DNA of 49,625 bases from Clostridia bacterium (GCA_017467265.1 JAFTSO010000029.1:1-49625); one strand, 5' to 3'. Positions 15,353-24,084 are shown, numbered from the stretch's first letter. The notes: generated from the letters alone by a model not told the origin. Made by a program: numbers and translations.

Positions 15353-15943
15353 ATGGCAAAGAAAAATGGTGCAATTTCCAATTTGATCATGAATATCGGG
15401 TTCGTTCTCGTGTTGTTATTCGAGTGTTTTTTGCTCACGATTTCCATCCCGAAACTCGTGAAAAAAAATGGGCAGGACAGTTCGGTGATCGTATCGGGCA
15501 ACGCAAACGTAGAGCTGAATTATTACGCCGCTAGCGGTGAATACGAAGAGCTGACGGACGGCGTATTGTTCGGGGGCGAGTGGGCACCCGACACGGCGCA
15601 GACCGTTTATTTGCAGATCAAAAACGACAGCGAATATCATATTCAATGTATGCTGACGTTATCGGCAGATATGGGCGAAATGGACGGTGCGTTCGAGTAC
15701 GCGGCGATCGAAGGCGCACAGGCAAACGGTACGTATCTCACGTGGAAGGATTTTGTCGCAACGCAAGGCGTGCGCGATTTGCACGACGGTATGAACGCAT
15801 TGAACGGGCAAGAATATCTGTACGTAGCGCCGAATTCTTCGGCGTATGTAGCTTTCGCGGTGCATATGCGTGAAGAAAGTGGCAACGAGTACCAAAACAA
15901 ATCGTTCGTAATCGACGTGATGTTGTTGGCTGCACAGGTGTGA
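15353..15943 (+). CDS. membrane-anchored TasA-like protein
   Basis: 196 residues. After MAKKNGAISN comes one long hydrophobic segment (about 10-35, NIGFVLVLLFECFLLTI) with no FAWFTD-type cleavage region, so it probably stays as an N-terminal anchor. The outside part (40-196) keeps the TasA-like frame: VYLQIKNDSEYHI matches YVKIANEGSLSF of the two large subunits, and MREESGNEYQNKSFVIDVML matches their GNEYQ...SFELRVL end. It may serve as the membrane base or assembly factor for the fibres, comparable to TapA by analogy only. It lies 36 nt after the signal peptidase with AGGAGA before ATG. Confidence 0.7.
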   Translation: MAKKNGAISNLIMNIGFVLVLLFECFLLTISIPKLVKKNGQDSSVIVSGNANVELNYYAASGEYEELTDGVLFGGEWAPDTAQTVYLQIKNDSEYHIQCMLTLSADMGEMDGAFEYAAIEGAQANGTYLTWKDFVATQGVRDLHDGMNALNGQEYLYVAPNSSAYVAFAVHMREESGNEYQNKSFVIDVMLLAAQV

Positions 15944-15958
15944 CGGTGAGGCTTTGTC

Positions 15959-16444
15959 GTGAGAAAAGAATATAAATATAAGAAAGGAAAATCGAGCGTA
16001 AAGACGTGGAAAAACACCTTTATTGCCGGCATTTTGAGTGCCGCTGTATGTGTGGGATTGCTCAGTTTCTCCACGTATGCGATGTTTACGGCGGACGTTT
16101 CCACGAAACCGTCCGTGGTAGCGACGGCGGATTATAAAATGTCGCTGGTGGTGGAAGGCGGTAGCGTGTCGATCGCGCACGAAGGTGAAAAGCTCCGCTA
16201 TGATCTGTCTGCTGGCACGTACGAAGTGACGTTGCAAGCCTCGGGCACGTCTTCGACGGGTTTTGCGATGTTTCAGCTGAACGGAATCTCTTATTACGGC
16301 GCGCAGCTTGCGCCGACGGAGCGTATGACGTTTACACTCACGTGCGAGGCGGAAACGGTATTCGAATACGATTATCAATGGGGACGTCACGGGAGAACGG
16401 AAAACGTCATTTCGGACGGCAACACTTTGACGGTGACAATATGA
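15959..16444 (+). CDS. small SipW-substrate-like secreted protein
   Basis: 161 residues from GTG 15959, with GGTGAG about 9 nt upstream; last gene of the operon, 15 nt after its neighbour. The basic start (MRKEYKYKKGKSS) leads to a hydrophobic segment and FSTYAMFTADVSTKPSVVA, the same cleavage-region pattern as STFAWFTDSAS in the large subunits. The remaining about 110 residues are beta-rich (YEVTLQASGTSSTGFAMFQL) with no recognised family. Inferred to be a minor subunit, cap or chaperone of the extracellular structure. A terminator follows at 16454. Confidence 0.65.
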   Translation: MRKEYKYKKGKSSVKTWKNTFIAGILSAAVCVGLLSFSTYAMFTADVSTKPSVVATADYKMSLVVEGGSVSIAHEGEKLRYDLSAGTYEVTLQASGTSSTGFAMFQLNGISYYGAQLAPTERMTFTLTCEAETVFEYDYQWGRHGRTENVISDGNTLTVTI

Positions 16445-16453
16445 TAGATAAAC

Positions 16454-16500
16454 AAAGCGAGATTGCAACGACGTTGTAGTCTCGCTTTAATGCTTTCTTT
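16454..16500 (+). terminator. terminator at the end of the TasA-like operon
   Basis: AAAGCGAGA (16454-16462) pairs with TCTCGCTTT (16480-16488), with a second inner stem TGCAAC/GTTGTA around GAC. T-rich sequence follows (CTTTCTTTTTT). Confidence 0.75.
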
Positions 16501-16544
16501 TTTCGACAAAAAACAATAAATGTTTATGATATACGCTAAAACTC

Positions 16545-16573
16545 TTGCCTTTTGCAGCTAAAAGTGGTATAGT
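16545..16573 (+). promoter_or_regulatory. sigma-A promoter for the small lipoprotein genes
   Basis: TTGCCT (16545-16550), 17-nt spacer, TATAGT (16568-16573). Confidence 0.65.
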
Positions 16574-16654
16574 ATAACTGTTAAAATGGGTTGGTATTTT
16601 GAAAAAATATTAAATCTTCCACCCAAAATCGATCATAGCAATCATAAAAAACGC

Positions 16655-16691
16655 AGTCCCGCGGGACTATTTGCTGATTTTATCAGCAAAT
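16655..16691 (+). promoter_or_regulatory. two adjacent leader hairpins
   Basis: A perfect 14-bp palindrome AGTCCCGCGGGACT (16655-16668) is directly followed by ATTTGCTGAT-TTT-ATCAGCAAAT (16669-16691), a perfect 10-bp stem with 3-nt loop, then AAAACATTTATTT. They lie in the 5' leader of the lipoprotein gene; a terminator or attenuator role is likely. Confidence 0.65.
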
Positions 16692-16735
16692 AAAACATTT
16701 ATTTAGAAAAGTTTTTTCAAAAAAAGGATAGATAT

Positions 16736-17047
16736 ATGAAATTTATGAAAAAGGCGTTGTTGGCATTGCTTGCGCTGTGTTCACTTTCCCTGATCGCGTG
16801 CGCCGAGAAGGGCAATAATAGCTCCGCTACATCGAGCGTGGAACAATCGTCGAGTGAACAAAGTGAAGAGAGAGAAGAAAGTGCAGAAAGCGCGGAGATA
16901 ACAGATAGCTCTGTTGTGGAAGAAAGTTCGTCCATAGAAAGCGAAGAGAACGTTGAGAGTGAAGAGAAGAGTGAATCTACGTCTTCTCTGGGTACGGGAA
17001 CGTTGGTAGGCGACGGTGTAGAGTTGCCCGATATTATATTACCGTAA
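16736..17047 (+). CDS. small Ser/Glu-rich lipoprotein
   Basis: 103 residues. A lipoprotein signal (KKALLALLALCSLSLIAC) places the lipid-modified Cys at residue 22. The mature part is a low-complexity Ser/Glu linker (VEESSSIESEENVESEEKSE) with no folded domain, ending GTLVGDGVELPDIILP. The last motif, GVELPD, recurs at the ends of the next two small genes. The protein is predicted to sit on the outer face of the membrane as a flexible tether presenting this short motif. AAGGATAG lies about 9 nt before ATG. The binding partner is unknown. Confidence 0.7.
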   Translation: MKFMKKALLALLALCSLSLIACAEKGNNSSATSSVEQSSSEQSEEREESAESAEITDSSVVEESSSIESEENVESEEKSESTSSLGTGTLVGDGVELPDIILP

Positions 17048-17123
17048 GCTCTATCGCAACCAAAGAGAAACAATTTTTTAACAATTTTGACATAGAAACG
17101 AAAGGTAAGAAAGGAGAAAGAAA

Positions 17124-17231
17124 GTGAAAGAATACGTACCTATTAGATTAGAGATTGTGTGCATAGCCCAAGACATTGTCACGTTAAGCGGCGTGCAGTT
17201 GCCTGAAGACGAATTGGATTTCACATCTTAA
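17124..17231 (+). CDS. 35-residue peptide with GVQLPED end
   Basis: GTG 17124 follows AAGGAG by 7 nt. The product is MKEYVPIRLEIVCIAQDIVT followed by LSGVQLPEDELDFTS. It has the same plan as the 36-residue peptide at 10718: a charged/aromatic start, a hydrophobic beta-like stretch, a D-I-V turn, Ser/Thr, then the GV-x-L/V motif. No signal peptide. It is followed four bases later by the start of a lipoprotein gene that lacks its own ribosome site, suggesting coupled translation. Function unknown. Confidence 0.6.
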   Translation: MKEYVPIRLEIVCIAQDIVTLSGVQLPEDELDFTS

Positions 17232-17235
17232 TGCT

Positions 17236-17388
17236 ATGAAAAGGAAAGTAATATTTTTGTTAGCGGTTGTTTGTGCGGCGCTACTTGTTTGTGGGTGCAA
17301 ATCCAAAGGACAAACGAATTCGTCGCAGGAGAGTACAGGGAATAGCTCTTCACGTGTAGGTGTGGAATTGCCCGACGTAGAGATGTAA
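17236..17388 (+). CDS. 50-residue lipoprotein with GVELPD end
   Basis: A lipoprotein signal (KRKVIFLLAVVCAALLVCGC) puts the modified Cys at residue 21. Only about 30 mature residues follow, Ser/Gln/Asn-rich, ending SSSRVGVELPDVEM. This is a shorter version of the 16736 lipoprotein with the same terminal motif. No Shine-Dalgarno; it is probably translated by coupling to the peptide gene ending at 17231. Downstream comes the 1219-residue secreted protein after 42 nt. Confidence 0.65.
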   Translation: MKRKVIFLLAVVCAALLVCGCKSKGQTNSSQESTGNSSSRVGVELPDVEM

Positions 17389-17430
17389 GGCTGTACAGAG
17401 CTTAAAGAAATCAAAAAGGAAGAGAAGAAA

Positions 17431-20400
17431 ATGAGAAAAACGATTAAAAAATATCTCGTAAGTATATTAGGCGCATTATCGGCTTTGTGCATAGTATTTG
17501 GCGGCGTATGTTCGGCGAAGAAGAACGACGTGACTATAGCCTCGGCAGATGCTGTGGCGATGGAGTGGTCGCTTGGCAATGGCAGTCCTTCTGCGAGTTA
17601 TGACAGCGCAACGGGCATCAGTACGTTTTCTAACGCGACGTGGGATTGGCTGCATTATAGCAAGGGTAATACGGCTGTTAAATTAGATGGATTAACGCTT
17701 ACGCTTGGCGCAAGCCATCAGGTTAGTGGTGCGCGCTTCGGGCTTGCTTTTACTTCGGGAGAGCCGACGACATATCCGCTGAATTCTACGGATAACGTTA
17801 AACTTTACATAGAATATAATTTATATAGTCAGGTGCGTTTGTTCTTTGATAATGATCACGACAGAGATAACAATAAAAATGCTGATCAATCCATGAATAC
17901 GTTGACGTATCTCGATCCCCACGGTAATCAGAAAGGGTTCTCTAATGCAGGTGGTCCGTGTGAAGCGTACGTATCGAATTTAACGGGTAGCTATGAATAC
18001 ACATTGACCTTTAAGTATGAGGGACTTCATTCTAGCGGGAACTACAGTTATTGGTCTATTACGATTGAACAAACGGTAGGTAGCTCACTAGCAAGCAACC
18101 CGTTAACTGTTTACTTGTTGGATGGACAAATTGCGCCGTTTAGCGGTAAAGATGCAACGGCGTACCTTTCGGCTTGGGGATTTTCGGGGAATTACTCTTT
18201 CTATACAAAAGTGACGGAAAAAACCCAAGTTCAAAAATATCTCGACGAATACAACGTGGCGAAAGCGAGTGGTAATGAAGTAGAAGCGGTTGCTTTGCGC
18301 CGTCAGGCGTTGGATATGATCGCAACGCTGCCTGCTGACGAGCAGGCTGCCTATCAGACGAAGCTCGATACGATCGACGAAAGGGAATATCGTTGGGTTA
18401 TCCGTGATGCAGCAAAAACGAACGAGGCGACGTTTGACGCCAACACGGGGCATACGCAATTAAGACCCCTTGGTTGGGGTGGTGGCTACACCTATAAAGA
18501 TCGCGTCACTCTCGACGGGCTTACTGTTGAGTTTGGATCAGATAATCACAAAGCACAATCCCGTTTTGGGTTCGGCTTGGCCGCAAATATGGGCGATTGG
18601 ACGCCAGATGCAAAGACGGTAAACTTTACAATGATTCCGCATTTTTCGGAATTTACAAATAACAATGTCGGAACGGGCAAGTACCAAGACGGTTTGTTTG
18701 TTTACGATACGCACGCAGCTGACCAAGGTGTGTTCGGGGTAGAAACGATTTTGTATATGGACGAAAACTGTACGCAGCGGGGTATCTATAAGCCGTATGC
18801 ATCGACTTTGAATTACTTTGTTTCGTACGAAGCGGAAAATACGGCGTACAAGATTACGTTCAATAAAAGCACGAATACGGGAAACTGGAAGATTACCATC
18901 GAATTGACGCAAGGTAGCCCGTATGGTGCAACGGTAGTGGTTGCATATATGAAAAATGACGAGGTTTCGGGGCTGTTGGACGCAAATGGTCAGTGCTATC
19001 TGACGGCGTGGGCAGCAAACGAAGCGATCGCAGGCTATCCGTTCTATGTTGAAGTAAGGGAGAGCTCATACACGGCATACACGGAGAAAGAAGCGGCTCT
19101 TGAAAAGTATGAAGCAGCGATTAGAAAGGGTGCGACCGAGGAAGAGCTGAACGCCTACAAGGCGGCGTTCGAGGCTACGTTCAACGGGTTAAGCATTTAC
19201 GATTATGAACAGGTGACGAACGAATCGGCAGAGTTGGAATCGGTTCGCGCGATAATGGTAGATCTTACGCACGCAACCAGCATTACCATCAACGAAGGCT
19301 TGACGTTAAATTACAAATTGGGTATTCCCCAAGAAGTTTTGAATAATTTCGGTAGCATTACGGTAGAAACGATTTTGAACAGCGGCACGGAAGATTACGG
19401 CACGATCGAGGAAGTGTACGACGTTAGTGCATTTGCGCTTAAAGACGGAAAGTGGGTGTGTACGATCGGGCAATTTGGTCCTCAATGGATGACGGCAACG
19501 ATGGATTTGCATTGTGTTGCATTAGATCAGCGCGGCGAATTGTTGTTTGAACGCATGGTGGACGATTACAGTATGAAATCGTATTGCGAAGCGATATTAA
19601 ACAGCACCACTTCTTCCTATTTGAAGACGCTGGTTGCCGACTTGCTCAACTATGGCGCGGCGGCGCAGGCATATACAAACCGCAACGTGGATACACCGGC
19701 AAATGCGGGGATCGACAGTACACTCTCGTCGAAGTTCAGCGACGTGGACGTGGAAAACGATATTCAGAACGCGTTGTCGGTCACGCAAAGCTCTATGGTC
19801 ACCTTTACGTCGATCAGCGCGTATTTGGAAGATCAGGTCACTTTGCAGGCAAAATTCTCTTGCGCGGCAGCGTACAGTGATATTGTGGCGCAAATTGTAA
19901 AACCCGACGGCTCGTCCCAAACGATCACGCACACGGATCTTGGCAACGGCAAATATCTCTTGCAATCTCCTGCGCTTACGCCTTTGCAATTTGACGAAGT
20001 ATATACGTTCCGAGTATATGAAAGAAGCACCTATTCTTCTGAAAGTGCTGCCTGCTCGTTCAGCGTAAACACGTACGTTAAGCGTAATTATCAACACGAA
20101 AAGGCTGGGGAGCTGGTACAGGCGTTGTATCTCTATGGCGTCAGCGCCAACAACTATGCGGTGACGATGCCGACCAACAGATTGGTGGACGCAGGGTTTG
20201 AGAATAACATCAAGGTATATAAAAACACGAACTCTAATAATGCTACCGTTTCGGGTGCATTGGAAACGGTAAACACGGCGGCGACGCCGACGTGGGTTTT
20301 GGCACAATGGGATTCGAAATACGACATCACGCAAGGCACGGACTCAAACCAAAATGGTGTGTTTACCTTTGCCGATACGTCGAAGAGTGTTGTAATCGAT

Positions 20401-21090
20401 ACGAATTACGATACTTTGGAATTAGAATTAAACGCGGAATACGAATACACAGACGGTCTTTATCAGAGCGGTAATGGCTGGGCGCATTTGCTTTTACAAC
20501 AGGATTTTTACGGCGAAAATCTGATTCGTCTTGCCGATCAATCGTCGCTCAATATGCGTATGGATTATACGATTACCAAATGCGACGCAAAGGCGACAGG
20601 GATGAATAGCAATATTCACACTGCCCAGTTTGTTTGGTATATTACCTTGCAAAACAGAAATGCAGATAGTGAAGATTTCGGCAAATATATTTGGTTTGGT
20701 CTTTTGCTCTACGACAACCGTTATGAAGGGGTAGTGACAAATGATTACAGCGCGATTGACGCAGGTAAAGTAGATGCGACCAGAATGATGATTTGTCAGC
20801 CTAGTTCGAGCAAGTGGTCTTCGCTTGCAGGCGGCGTATCGCCTAGAGTAGGGGATAAAGTTTCGATCAATCTCAATATTCTTTCCTTGGCGCAAGAGGC
20901 GTTTTTGGCTGCGCAACAAGACGCAACGAACCCTTGCCTTACGAAGACGAAATGGGAAGATCTGTATATCGGTTCGACGAACTTCGGGTTCGAAGTGCCC
21001 GGCACGTATAACGTTGGGGTAAAAATCAGCAATCTTGGCTTGATTGCTTCGCGTAATCTCAATGTCTTACCTGCTCAAAACGTACAATAA
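17431..21090 (+). CDS. 1219-residue secreted multidomain surface protein
   Basis: Signal peptide (about 1-29, ending GGVCSA), no LPxTG or membrane tail. Two related beta-sandwich domains begin near residues 44 and 319 (shared pattern LDGLT(L/V)..G........RFG), each followed by a helical Ala/Glu-rich linker (EEELNAYKAAFEATFNGL). Residues about 595-760 form a domain ending YSMKSYCEAIL...LVADLLNYGAAAQAY, a pattern I recall from Clostridia surface proteins. Then come Fn3/Ig-like strands (about 770-880), and a C-terminal beta-sandwich (about 940-1215; FVWYITLQNRN, STNFGFEVPGTYNVGVKISN) resembling carbohydrate-binding modules. No catalytic motif was recognised. Role inferred: glycan binding or adhesion at or beyond the cell surface. 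AAGAGAAG precedes ATG 17431. Confidence 0.7.
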   Translation: MRKTIKKYLVSILGALSALCIVFGGVCSAKKNDVTIASADAVAMEWSLGNGSPSASYDSATGISTFSNATWDWLHYSKGNTAVKLDGLTLTLGASHQVSGARFGLAFTSGEPTTYPLNSTDNVKLYIEYNLYSQVRLFFDNDHDRDNNKNADQSMNTLTYLDPHGNQKGFSNAGGPCEAYVSNLTGSYEYTLTFKYEGLHSSGNYSYWSITIEQTVGSSLASNPLTVYLLDGQIAPFSGKDATAYLSAWGFSGNYSFYTKVTEKTQVQKYLDEYNVAKASGNEVEAVALRRQALDMIATLPADEQAAYQTKLDTIDEREYRWVIRDAAKTNEATFDANTGHTQLRPLGWGGGYTYKDRVTLDGLTVEFGSDNHKAQSRFGFGLAANMGDWTPDAKTVNFTMIPHFSEFTNNNVGTGKYQDGLFVYDTHAADQGVFGVETILYMDENCTQRGIYKPYASTLNYFVSYEAENTAYKITFNKSTNTGNWKITIELTQGSPYGATVVVAYMKNDEVSGLLDANGQCYLTAWAANEAIAGYPFYVEVRESSYTAYTEKEAALEKYEAAIRKGATEEELNAYKAAFEATFNGLSIYDYEQVTNESAELESVRAIMVDLTHATSITINEGLTLNYKLGIPQEVLNNFGSITVETILNSGTEDYGTIEEVYDVSAFALKDGKWVCTIGQFGPQWMTATMDLHCVALDQRGELLFERMVDDYSMKSYCEAILNSTTSSYLKTLVADLLNYGAAAQAYTNRNVDTPANAGIDSTLSSKFSDVDVENDIQNALSVTQSSMVTFTSISAYLEDQVTLQAKFSCAAAYSDIVAQIVKPDGSSQTITHTDLGNGKYLLQSPALTPLQFDEVYTFRVYERSTYSSESAACSFSVNTYVKRNYQHEKAGELVQALYLYGVSANNYAVTMPTNRLVDAGFENNIKVYKNTNSNNATVSGALETVNTAATPTWVLAQWDSKYDITQGTDSNQNGVFTFADTSKSVVIDTNYDTLELELNAEYEYTDGLYQSGNGWAHLLLQQDFYGENLIRLADQSSLNMRMDYTITKCDAKATGMNSNIHTAQFVWYITLQNRNADSEDFGKYIWFGLLLYDNRYEGVVTNDYSAIDAGKVDATRMMICQPSSSKWSSLAGGVSPRVGDKVSINLNILSLAQEAFLAAQQDATNPCLTKTKWEDLYIGSTNFGFEVPGTYNVGVKISNLGLIASRNLNVLPAQNVQ

Positions 21091-21103
21091 TAAATCGATA
21101 GAT

Positions 21104-21132
21104 CGGCGCGTCGAAAGATGCGCCGTTTCATT
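21104..21132 (+). terminator. terminator after the 1219-residue surface protein
   Basis: CGGCGCGTC (21104-21112), GAAA tetraloop, GATGCGCCG (21117-21125) with one G-U pair, then TTTCATTTT. Confidence 0.75.
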
Positions 21133-21221
21133 TTACCGTAAGCGGTGTATAAAAATAATAGAAAAACAATGCGTAGGTTTTGATTTTTTTACGCATACTA
21201 CATAAAAAGGACGGTGAAATT

Positions 21222-22223
21222 ATGATTAAAATAGCATTTTTCGATACGAAACCGTATGATAAGCAGGCGTTTGAAAAAGCTCTGGAAAATCACGAAAATT
21301 CTGGGCTGGAATTTCATTATTACGAAACGAAATTGAACGCGGACACGGTGGAGCTTGCAAAGGGCTTTGACGGTGTGTGCGTGTTTGTCAACGATACGGT
21401 GGATGACGTAGTGATCGAGCGTTTGCACGCTTTGGGCGTCAAGCTCATAGCCCTTCGCTGTGCTGGGTTTAATAATGTCGATCGGAAAAAGGCAGCAGGG
21501 AAACTTCGTATTGTGCGCGTACCTGCCTATTCGCCGTATGCGGTCGCGGAGCATACTATCGCGTTGCTCTTGACGTCGATTCGCCGTATTCACAGGGCGT
21601 ATATCCGCACGAAAGATTTTAATTTCAGTTTGTCGGGCTTGACGGGGTTCGATTTGCACGGAAAAACGGTGGGCGTAATCGGTACGGGGCGTATCGGGCG
21701 CGTGTTTGTGGATATTTGTCGTGGTTTTGGTATGAACGTCTTGGCGTACGATAAATACCCTGCGGCAGATTTTGAACGCGAAGGCGTAAAATACGTCACG
21801 CTGGACGAGCTGTTTGCTGGCAGCGACGTGATCTCGCTTCATTGTCCGCTCACGGAAGAGAGCTATCATATCATCGACGAAAAGTCGATCGAAAAGTGCA
21901 AGCGTGGCGTCGTGCTATTGAATACTTCTCGCGGTGCGTTGGTGGATGCCGAGGCGTTGTTGGCGGGGATTAAAGCACGCAAAGTCGGTGCTGCGTGTTT
22001 GGACGTATACGAAGAAGAAGGAGATTTCTTCTTTGAAGATTTTTCTGGTCATATCGTAGATGACGACGTGTTGGCACGGCTTATTTCAATGCCTAACGTT
22101 TTGGTCACTTCGCACCAAGCCTTCTTAACCGACGAGGCACTCTCGAATATTGCGGAAACGACGGTGCAAAACGTGCTGGACGTATTCGAAAGAAATCAAT
22201 GCGAGAACGAATTGACCTTATAA
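21222..22223 (+). CDS. ldhA: D-lactate dehydrogenase, LdhA-like
   Basis: 333 residues of the D-isomer 2-hydroxyacid dehydrogenase family: reduces pyruvate to D-lactate with NADH, regenerating NAD+ in fermentation. Visible are the Rossmann motif GVIGTGRIG (151-159), the catalytic Arg237 (NTSRGAL), Glu264 region (ACLDVYEEE) and His298 (VLVTSHQAF). The pair CAGFNNVD and YSPYAVAEH is typical of the LdhA branch. ATG 21222 is preferred to an upstream frame start at 21180 because AAAGGACGG precedes it and the protein then starts at the family position. It stands alone, with a terminator after it. A related specificity such as 2-hydroxyisocaproate is possible. Confidence 0.88.
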   Translation: MIKIAFFDTKPYDKQAFEKALENHENSGLEFHYYETKLNADTVELAKGFDGVCVFVNDTVDDVVIERLHALGVKLIALRCAGFNNVDRKKAAGKLRIVRVPAYSPYAVAEHTIALLLTSIRRIHRAYIRTKDFNFSLSGLTGFDLHGKTVGVIGTGRIGRVFVDICRGFGMNVLAYDKYPAADFEREGVKYVTLDELFAGSDVISLHCPLTEESYHIIDEKSIEKCKRGVVLLNTSRGALVDAEALLAGIKARKVGAACLDVYEEEGDFFFEDFSGHIVDDDVLARLISMPNVLVTSHQAFLTDEALSNIAETTVQNVLDVFERNQCENELTL

Positions 22224-22252
22224 AATCGCGAGAATACCCTATAATTCAACGT

Positions 22253-22282
22253 AAACAGCGCTCTGGTGGGCGCTGTTTTTGT
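22253..22282 (+). terminator. terminator after ldhA
   Basis: AAACAGCGC (22253-22261), 8-nt loop, GCGCTGTTTTT (22270-22280). Confidence 0.85.
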
Positions 22283-22320
22283 TTCTTTTGCGAAAAAATA
22301 AATAAATATATCTAAAATGC

Positions 22321-22349
22321 TTGAAAATGTCATAAAGATATGTTACAAT
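22321..22349 (+). promoter_or_regulatory. sigma-A promoter of fakA
   Basis: TTGAAA (22321-22326), 17-nt spacer, TACAAT (22344-22349). Confidence 0.7.
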
Positions 22350-22391
22350 TAAAATCGAAAAAATGCAAACGAGGGAAAGGAGATTCTTGCT

Positions 22392-24068
22392 TTGTTAAAC
22401 AAAAGAAAAACAATTGACGGGGCATTGTTCAAACAGATGGTCTTGGGTGGCGTGGCGAATTTGCGCGCGAATTTACAAGAAGTCAACGATTTGAACGTAT
22501 TCCCGATCCCCGACGGCGACACGGGCGAAAATATGTATCTTACGCTACAAGGGGGCTTGGATCAGCTGCAAAATTGTCAAGGCGAAACACTCGCAGAGAC
22601 TTCGCAGGCGATGTCGCAAGGTATGCTCCTTGGCGCAAGGGGGAATTCGGGCGTGATTTTGTCCCAGCTGTTCTATGGGCTTGCAGAAGGACTGACAGGG
22701 CTGGAAACGGCGGACTTGCGGCAGCTTGGCAGTGCGTTGAAGATGGGCGTCAAATGCGCTTATGGTGCGGTAGCGCATCCCGTTGAAGGTACGATTTTGA
22801 CGGTCGCGCGCGAGGCGGTGGAGAACGCGTGCGCAAAGCTGGAAACGGATACGACGGTGCAGGAATTTTTTGTCGGGTATCTGTACGAGATGAAAAAATC
22901 TTTGGAAAAAACGCCCGATCTGTTGGCTGTGTTAAAAGAGGCAGGCGTGATCGATTCAGGCGGCGCAGGGCTCGTGTATATCACGGAAGGTTTTTGCAAA
23001 ACGCTGGGCGGCGAAGAGCTGGCAAACGAGCTTTCCGTTGCGGATAGCGGCGCAAAAAAGGCGATCGATCTTTCCAAATTCAACGAAAACTCGGAGATGA
23101 TTTTCGGGTATTGTACCGAATTTTTGCTCCAACTGCAAACGAGCAAAACAGACGTGCGTAATTTTGACCTTGAAGGCTTAAAGACGTTTTTAGAGAGCGT
23201 TGGCGACTCGGTAGTGGCGTTCCAGACGGGCACGATTATCAAAATCCACGTGCACACGCTTACGCCTTGGAAGGTAATGCAGGAGTGTCAAAACTACGGC
23301 GAATTTTTGACGGTAAAAATCGAAAATATGACGTTGCAGCACAATGAAACATTGCGGGCGGAAAAGTCGCAAAAAACGGCAATTAAACGCCCCAAACGCG
23401 CTCGTAGAAAGTTTGCGCTCGTCACGGTAGCGACGGGGGAAGGCTTGCGAGAGACGTTCTTGGAGATGGGGGCGGACTACGTGATTTACGGCGGTCAGAC
23501 GAACAACCCCTCGGCTGAGGATTTCGTGCAGGCGTTTGACGAAGTCAACGCCGATCATATCTTTGTGTTGCCCAACAACGGCAACGTAATTTTGGCGGCG
23601 AATCAAGCCGCAAAGATCTATGCTGATTCGGATATTCGCGTGATTGAAACGAAGAATATCGGGCAGGGGTATTCCGCGCTTTCGATGCTTGATTACGGAG
23701 CGGACGACGCGGACGAAATCGCGGCGCTGCTCGTTGAGAGTATGCAGGCAACGCAGACGGGTATGGTGGCGAAGTCCGTACGCGATACGTCGCTCAACGG
23801 CGTAGACGTGAATAAGGACGAATATATGGGCTTTACGGACAAGACAATGCTTGTCTGCAAACCTGAAAAGATCGCCGCGCTGTGCGCGTTGGCAGAAAAA
23901 ATGCACGTTGGGAAAAAGGAATATTTTCTCGTTTCGTACGGCAAAGGCGTGACGGAAACGGAAAAAGACGCCTTCCGTACATATACGGCGGAGCATTATT
24001 CCGCGGTAGAGTTATATGAAATTGACGGTGGACAGGACGTTTACGATTTCCTGTTGATCGTAGAATAA
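22392..24068 (+). CDS. fakA: fatty acid kinase catalytic subunit, DAK2/DegV-regulating type
   Basis: 558 residues, the usual length. FakA phosphorylates fatty acids bound by FakB (DegV) partners, feeding exogenous or recycled fatty acids into phospholipid synthesis. The N-terminal DAK2 (dihydroxyacetone kinase L-like) domain has NVFPIPDGDTGENM (35-48) and GARGNSGVILSQ, the ATP/metal site; the C-terminal half (about 350-558) is the FakA-specific domain with FVLPNNGNVILAA. The start is TTG 22392, supported by AAAGGAG about 9 nt upstream and by alignment with the family start. The next gene, 16 nt away, is a DegV protein, the expected partner. Confidence 0.9.
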   Translation: MLNKRKTIDGALFKQMVLGGVANLRANLQEVNDLNVFPIPDGDTGENMYLTLQGGLDQLQNCQGETLAETSQAMSQGMLLGARGNSGVILSQLFYGLAEGLTGLETADLRQLGSALKMGVKCAYGAVAHPVEGTILTVAREAVENACAKLETDTTVQEFFVGYLYEMKKSLEKTPDLLAVLKEAGVIDSGGAGLVYITEGFCKTLGGEELANELSVADSGAKKAIDLSKFNENSEMIFGYCTEFLLQLQTSKTDVRNFDLEGLKTFLESVGDSVVAFQTGTIIKIHVHTLTPWKVMQECQNYGEFLTVKIENMTLQHNETLRAEKSQKTAIKRPKRARRKFALVTVATGEGLRETFLEMGADYVIYGGQTNNPSAEDFVQAFDEVNADHIFVLPNNGNVILAANQAAKIYADSDIRVIETKNIGQGYSALSMLDYGADDADEIAALLVESMQATQTGMVAKSVRDTSLNGVDVNKDEYMGFTDKTMLVCKPEKIAALCALAEKMHVGKKEYFLVSYGKGVTETEKDAFRTYTAEHYSAVELYEIDGGQDVYDFLLIVE

Positions 24069-24084
24069 AAGGACGGTAAATATT

